This document shows positions 13,416 through 16,449 of a stretch of DNA of 16,449 nucleotides, piece after piece. The notes under the pieces are model-generated. The model had not been told where the DNA came from and made no database searches. It worked only from the letters and a program-made list of their open reading frames with translations. The stretch's first letter is position 1. Each line of letters begins with the position of its first letter. Origin of the DNA: Candidatus Zhuqueibacterota bacterium (GTDB taxonomy: Bacteria > Zhuqueibacterota > Zhuqueibacteria > Residuimicrobiales > Krinioviventaceae); NCBI GenBank assembly GCA_003854995.1, contig RQOI01000653.1:1-16449 (forward strand), read 5' to 3'. Both the position numbers and the translations under genes were made by a program.

Positions 13416-15793
13416 CAGGCTGTCTGCCAGTGGCTGTGCAGCTTCCAGTAGGGCGCCCAGACACAGCAGAGCAGTTGCACATCGATGCTGCTTTTGTTCG
13501 GCCGAATGAGCATCGTCTCCAGCTCTTCCTCAGCACTGAACTTGTCGGCGCCGGCGTCCAATTCCTCCTGAAAACGATTCTGCAGCTCTTTCAATTCCGT
13601 CTGCAAAGCTTCGAGATTATCCTCAGCGCGGTTCACATCGCCGGTCTCTTTCTTCATTCGTCCGGCGCTGCGCATGGCACTGCCCGCCCGCCCCATGGTG
13701 GAACGGCTGACCGCCTTGCGTCCCAGAAACGCGCCCAGAAGCGTTGAACCGACGTTGAGGGCGGTCTGCAATTTCAGCTGTTTCGCCTGTTCCTGCTCTC
13801 GATAAAGCTTGTCATCGGCGCTGCGGATCCTTCGTTCGAGCGCCGCAATTTTTGCGGCGTATTTATCGCGCAACTTGGCCGCCCATTCATCGCGCTGCTC
13901 GCGCGCCTCCTGGGCGAGACGACTGCGAAAATCGCGTTCGCTTTCTTCAGGATTTGACGTCATTTTGAGGTGCGCGCTCTTGAATAGCGCCAACTTTTCT
14001 GAGCGGTAGATGAAATCTTTCAGGTCTGCTTCCCAGCCCTTGTAGCTTTTCGGATCAGCGGCTGCAGCGGATAGAGACTCAAAATGCGCCCCCTCTTCAG
14101 CCTGAGATAGCAAGTCAGCCTCGACGATATCGGTTCTCTGCCCATTTTCCCACTGCACCGCCATTGGCCCGTTCGCGATATCCGTCAGCAGCCTGATCTG
14201 TTGCCGCAGGTCAATGCCCTTGCGGCCGTCAAAATAGTGCACCAGGACGCTGGCGTACAGGCGTGGCCGATAGACAAGTGCACTGTCCGCCGGCGCCGGA
14301 TTTCGCATGGGGAGGTAAAAAGACTTTATGCCGCCGGGCAATATGGGCTGAGTGTGGGCGGACGATTTCATCGTCGGTTCGGTCATCCGACTGGCCGACG
14401 TCATTGCGGGTTGCGCCATCTCCCTGATCTGCTGCCGCGTCAACGGCCCGCGCAAATAGGACAATGCCCAGCGCGAATAAAAGAGGACCGGCTTGTCGTC
14501 GTGCACATTGTGCATCAAAAAGACGCGTTTGCCCAGGCCGGCGAGCAGATCGTCCATTCGCCTGGCATCTATGCCGACGCTCAAACCGTCCAGGACGCGG
14601 GCGCGATCCTGCTCGGTCTGCAGTCGCCCGATGAACCAGGTGCCGATGTTGGCTAGAGCCTTGTAATCCAGATCCACGGGATTCTGCGTCGCGAGCACCA
14701 CGCCGAGCCCAAAGGCTCTCGCCTGCTTCAACAATGTCAGCAGCGGCTTTTTCGACGGCGGATTGCTCGTCGGCGGCAGGTAGCCAAAGATCTCATCAAA
14801 ATAGAGGATAGCGCGCAAGCTGCTGGTGCCGGCTTGCCGGCGCACCCATGCCAGGACCTGGTTCAACAGCAGCGCCAGGAAGAACATCCGTTCCGCATCG
14901 GACAGGTGGGCAATGTACATGATCGCCAGCCGCGGTTTGCCTTTATCGGTGTAGAGCAACCGGCTGACATCGAGCGCTTCACCCTGCAGCCAGGCTTGAA
15001 ATGCCGGCGCTGCCATGAGATTGTTCAGCGCTGCGGCCAGTTGAAATCGCTCCTTTGCCGGGTAAAACGCCTCGAGGTCGAGAAAACCAATCTTGTCCAC
15101 TGGCGGCGCCTGCACGGCGTGAATGAGCGTGGCCAGATCGATGTCCGTGTTCTTCACCCAGTAATGATTCAGAATCGTGGACAACAGGATGTGTTCCCGA
15201 CTCTGCAGGGGATCAGCATCGATGCCCATCAGTCCCAGCAGACTCGCGACAGTGGTCGAAATCCGTTCATTATAGCTGTCTGCGTCTGCAACGAGTTCTG
15301 CGGGCGGAGCGGCAAAAGAGTTGAGGATGGACACCGGCACACCCGAGGTGCTGCCCGGCGTATAGATCGTCACCTCGGCGGCCTCCTGCAAGCGACGAAT
15401 GCGCTCTCCGGATTGATCCCAGCTCGCCAAGCCCTTTGCCCACAAGTCAGCCTGCTCTTGCGCAAAAGCCTCTTCGGACAGTCCCTTTTTGCTCGCTTCG
15501 TCGACATTGATCCAGGGCCGGAATTCCTCTGCCGTCAGTGAGGGGAATTGCAGCGCCAGGTTGGTCATATCGCCCTTGGGATCAATGATGAGCGCCGGGA
15601 TATTGTCAATCGCCGCCTCTTCGAGCAATGAGATGCAAAGACCCGTCTTGCCGCTGCCGGTCATGCCGAGACAGACCGCGTGCGTCGTCAGATCTTTGCT
15701 CTCATAAAGAAGCAGATTTTTCGTCAATTCATTATTTTTGCCCTGCACCTCTTTGCCAAGATAAAAGACGCCCAGCTTTTCGTAATCCTGCAT
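13415..15793 (-). CDS. HerA/DUF87-type P-loop ATPase with C-terminal coiled coil
   Basis: The start is ATG 15793, with GAAAGGA at 15806-15800; the frame is open to 15889 but the extra 32 residues lack an SD. The 792-residue product has Walker A GMTGSGKT at 43-50, a conserved LIIDPKGDMTNL, Walker B ILYFDEI (Asp333, Glu334) and ATQNP (368-372), the usual order of the HerA/FtsK-type DUF87 ATPases. From about residue 625 a long charged helical stretch (REQRDEWAAKLRDKYAAKIA and RAEDNLEALQTELKELQ) predicts coiled coil, interrupted by a glycine-rich segment (LNVGSTLLGAFLGRK). It ends with an aromatic tail (CVWAPYWKLHSHW). Full-length relatives are usually annotated only as ATP-binding protein. HerA relatives move or process DNA, but no nuclease partner (NurA or a Sir2-like gene) is adjacent here, so the role is open. 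No membrane segment is evident. Confidence 0.88.
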   Translation of the reverse strand: MQDYEKLGVFYLGKEVQGKNNELTKNLLLYESKDLTTHAVCLGMTGSGKTGLCISLLEEAAIDNIPALIIDPKGDMTNLALQFPSLTAEEFRPWINVDEASKKGLSEEAFAQEQADLWAKGLASWDQSGERIRRLQEAAEVTIYTPGSTSGVPVSILNSFAAPPAELVADADSYNERISTTVASLLGLMGIDADPLQSREHILLSTILNHYWVKNTDIDLATLIHAVQAPPVDKIGFLDLEAFYPAKERFQLAAALNNLMAAPAFQAWLQGEALDVSRLLYTDKGKPRLAIMYIAHLSDAERMFFLALLLNQVLAWVRRQAGTSSLRAILYFDEIFGYLPPTSNPPSKKPLLTLLKQARAFGLGVVLATQNPVDLDYKALANIGTWFIGRLQTEQDRARVLDGLSVGIDARRMDDLLAGLGKRVFLMHNVHDDKPVLFYSRWALSYLRGPLTRQQIREMAQPAMTSASRMTEPTMKSSAHTQPILPGGIKSFYLPMRNPAPADSALVYRPRLYASVLVHYFDGRKGIDLRQQIRLLTDIANGPMAVQWENGQRTDIVEADLLSQAEEGAHFESLSAAAADPKSYKGWEADLKDFIYRSEKLALFKSAHLKMTSNPEESERDFRSRLAQEAREQRDEWAAKLRDKYAAKIAALERRIRSADDKLYREQEQAKQLKLQTALNVGSTLLGAFLGRKAVSRSTMGRAGSAMRSAGRMKKETGDVNRAEDNLEALQTELKELQNRFQEELDAGADKFSAEEELETMLIRPNKSSIDVQLLCCVWAPYWKLHSHWQTA

Positions 15794-15859
15794 ACTCTGT
15801 CCTTTCAAATTCTCAGCTTTTTCGCTTGCACCTTGTTTAAAATTGCTTATATTTAATTT

Positions 15860-15877
15860 TTCATGGATCGTCATGAA
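15860..15877. promoter_or_regulatory. Palindromic operator-like site in the ATPase/TPM divergent region
   Basis: TTCATG (15860-15865) and CATGAA (15872-15877) form an inverted repeat with a 6-nt spacer in the 116-bp gap between the two divergent starts. The gap is otherwise AT-rich, with no clear promoter I could choose. A dimeric regulator site is possible but unproven. Confidence 0.35.
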
Positions 15878-15909
15878 TAATGTATGCAATTAGAGTGTAA
15901 AAATCACGT

Positions 15910-16449
15910 ATGAAAACTGCAACTCTATCCAAATCGATCATCTTTCTGCTGGCGCTGGTCGTCCTCTCTCCCGCCGCAGAAACGACATTCCCGCAGCCCC
16001 GCGGTGCGGTGAACGACTTTGCCAACGTGATTTCAGCCGATTATGAGAGGAAGATGGAAGCGCTGTGCATCTCGATCTGGGACCAGGCACAGGTTGCCGT
16101 CGTTGTGGCTACCTTCGCCACCATTGGCGATCAGGACTATCGCGAGGCGGCGAATCGATTGTATGGACAGTGGGGAATCGGCGGCCAGAAGGAAGACAAA
16201 GGTCTGCTCATCTTCAACGTCGTTGATCAGCGCAAGATCTGGATTGAAACGGGCTATGGCGTGGAGGGTTTTATCAATGACGCTCGCGCCGGCGATGTCT
16301 ATCGTGATGTCATGCAGCCTTTGCTGAGAGCAGGCGATTACGACAATGCGTTCTGGCAGGGCGTGCAGGCGTTCGCCGGCCTGATCGAGAAGGAGTATGA
16401 CATCGACCTGGCGCTTGAACAGCCGGCGCAGCGGGCATCGGGACGAAGC
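15910..16449 (+). CDS. TPM-domain (YgcG-like) exported protein, C-terminus cut off
   Basis: ATG 15910 opens a frame that continues past the window edge; 180 residues are visible. A signal peptide covers about residues 1-23 (SIIFLLALVVLSPAAE). The rest is a TPM domain: VNDFANVISADYERKMEAL, QVAVVVATFATIGDQDYREA, then the hallmark GIGGQKEDKGLLIFNV, DQRKIWIETGYGVEGFI and the conserved D in NDARAGDV. TPM proteins sit in the periplasm or are membrane-anchored; some act in photosystem repair in plants, but bacterial roles are mostly unsettled. Bacterial YgcG-type genes often neighbour lemA, which may lie beyond the edge. The SD is weak. The missing C-terminus decides whether it has the Gly-rich tail or membrane anchor common in this family. 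Confidence 0.9.
   Translation, partial: MKTATLSKSIIFLLALVVLSPAAETTFPQPRGAVNDFANVISADYERKMEALCISIWDQAQVAVVVATFATIGDQDYREAANRLYGQWGIGGQKEDKGLLIFNVVDQRKIWIETGYGVEGFINDARAGDVYRDVMQPLLRAGDYDNAFWQGVQAFAGLIEKEYDIDLALEQPAQRASGRS

Noticed and set aside
14834..15541. Plus-strand 235-codon ORF opposite the ATPase gene
   Set aside because: It is antisense to conserved ATPase motifs and has no recognisable domain.

Overview
The window suggests a bacterium of the Fibrobacteres-Chlorobi-Bacteroidetes (FCB) superphylum, possibly a lineage near Calditrichota, KSB1 or Ignavibacteriota. The support is a large exported FG-GAP protein with a type IX secretion (T9SS) C-terminal sorting domain, an OmpA protein with thrombospondin type 3 repeats, a PD40-propeller lipoprotein paired with a membrane protein resembling Bacteroidetes families, and two TATATTTG octamers that fit the Bacteroidetes -7 promoter consensus TAnnTTTG. 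No rRNA or other taxonomic marker is present, so the placement is an inference from gene content.

Left part, minus strand (1-9653). Reading in the direction of transcription: a polytopic membrane protein (9653-7821) overlaps a lipoprotein with a beta-propeller and one CxxCH haem-type motif (7849-6260). A 347-bp gap follows, with a possible promoter and a doubtful 60-codon ORF. Next come an unrecognised exported protein (5912-5091) and, 50 bp on, the 1242-residue FG-GAP/T9SS protein (5040-1312), closed by an intrinsic terminator (1253-1291). A Wzx-type polysaccharide flippase (1149 to beyond base 1) begins a separate unit and is cut by the window edge.

Middle (9654-10103). A 450-bp divergent regulatory region carries a perfect 14-bp inverted repeat, an AT-rich direct-repeat tract and candidate promoters in both directions.

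Right part, plus strand (10104-13375). A helix-hairpin-helix DUF4332-type protein with a strong terminator, the HtpX membrane protease, an 88-residue glycine-rich membrane protein and an OmpA-family porin-like protein. The theme is envelope maintenance, but terminator-like hairpins suggest mostly separate transcripts. A perfect palindromic bidirectional terminator (13378-13415) separates ompA from a convergent HerA/DUF87-type ATPase (15793-13415). That ATPase is divergent from a TPM-domain (YgcG-like) exported protein that runs off the right edge.

Nearly every gene product is exported, membrane-bound or envelope-related. The least ordinary elements are the paired membrane protein and CxxCH propeller lipoprotein, and the 14-repeat FG-GAP protein, which fits two tandem seven-bladed propellers. 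No CRISPR array, insertion sequence, tRNA or rRNA was seen. Several starts were placed downstream of the longest possible ORF because a clear Shine-Dalgarno (SD) sequence marks the internal codon.
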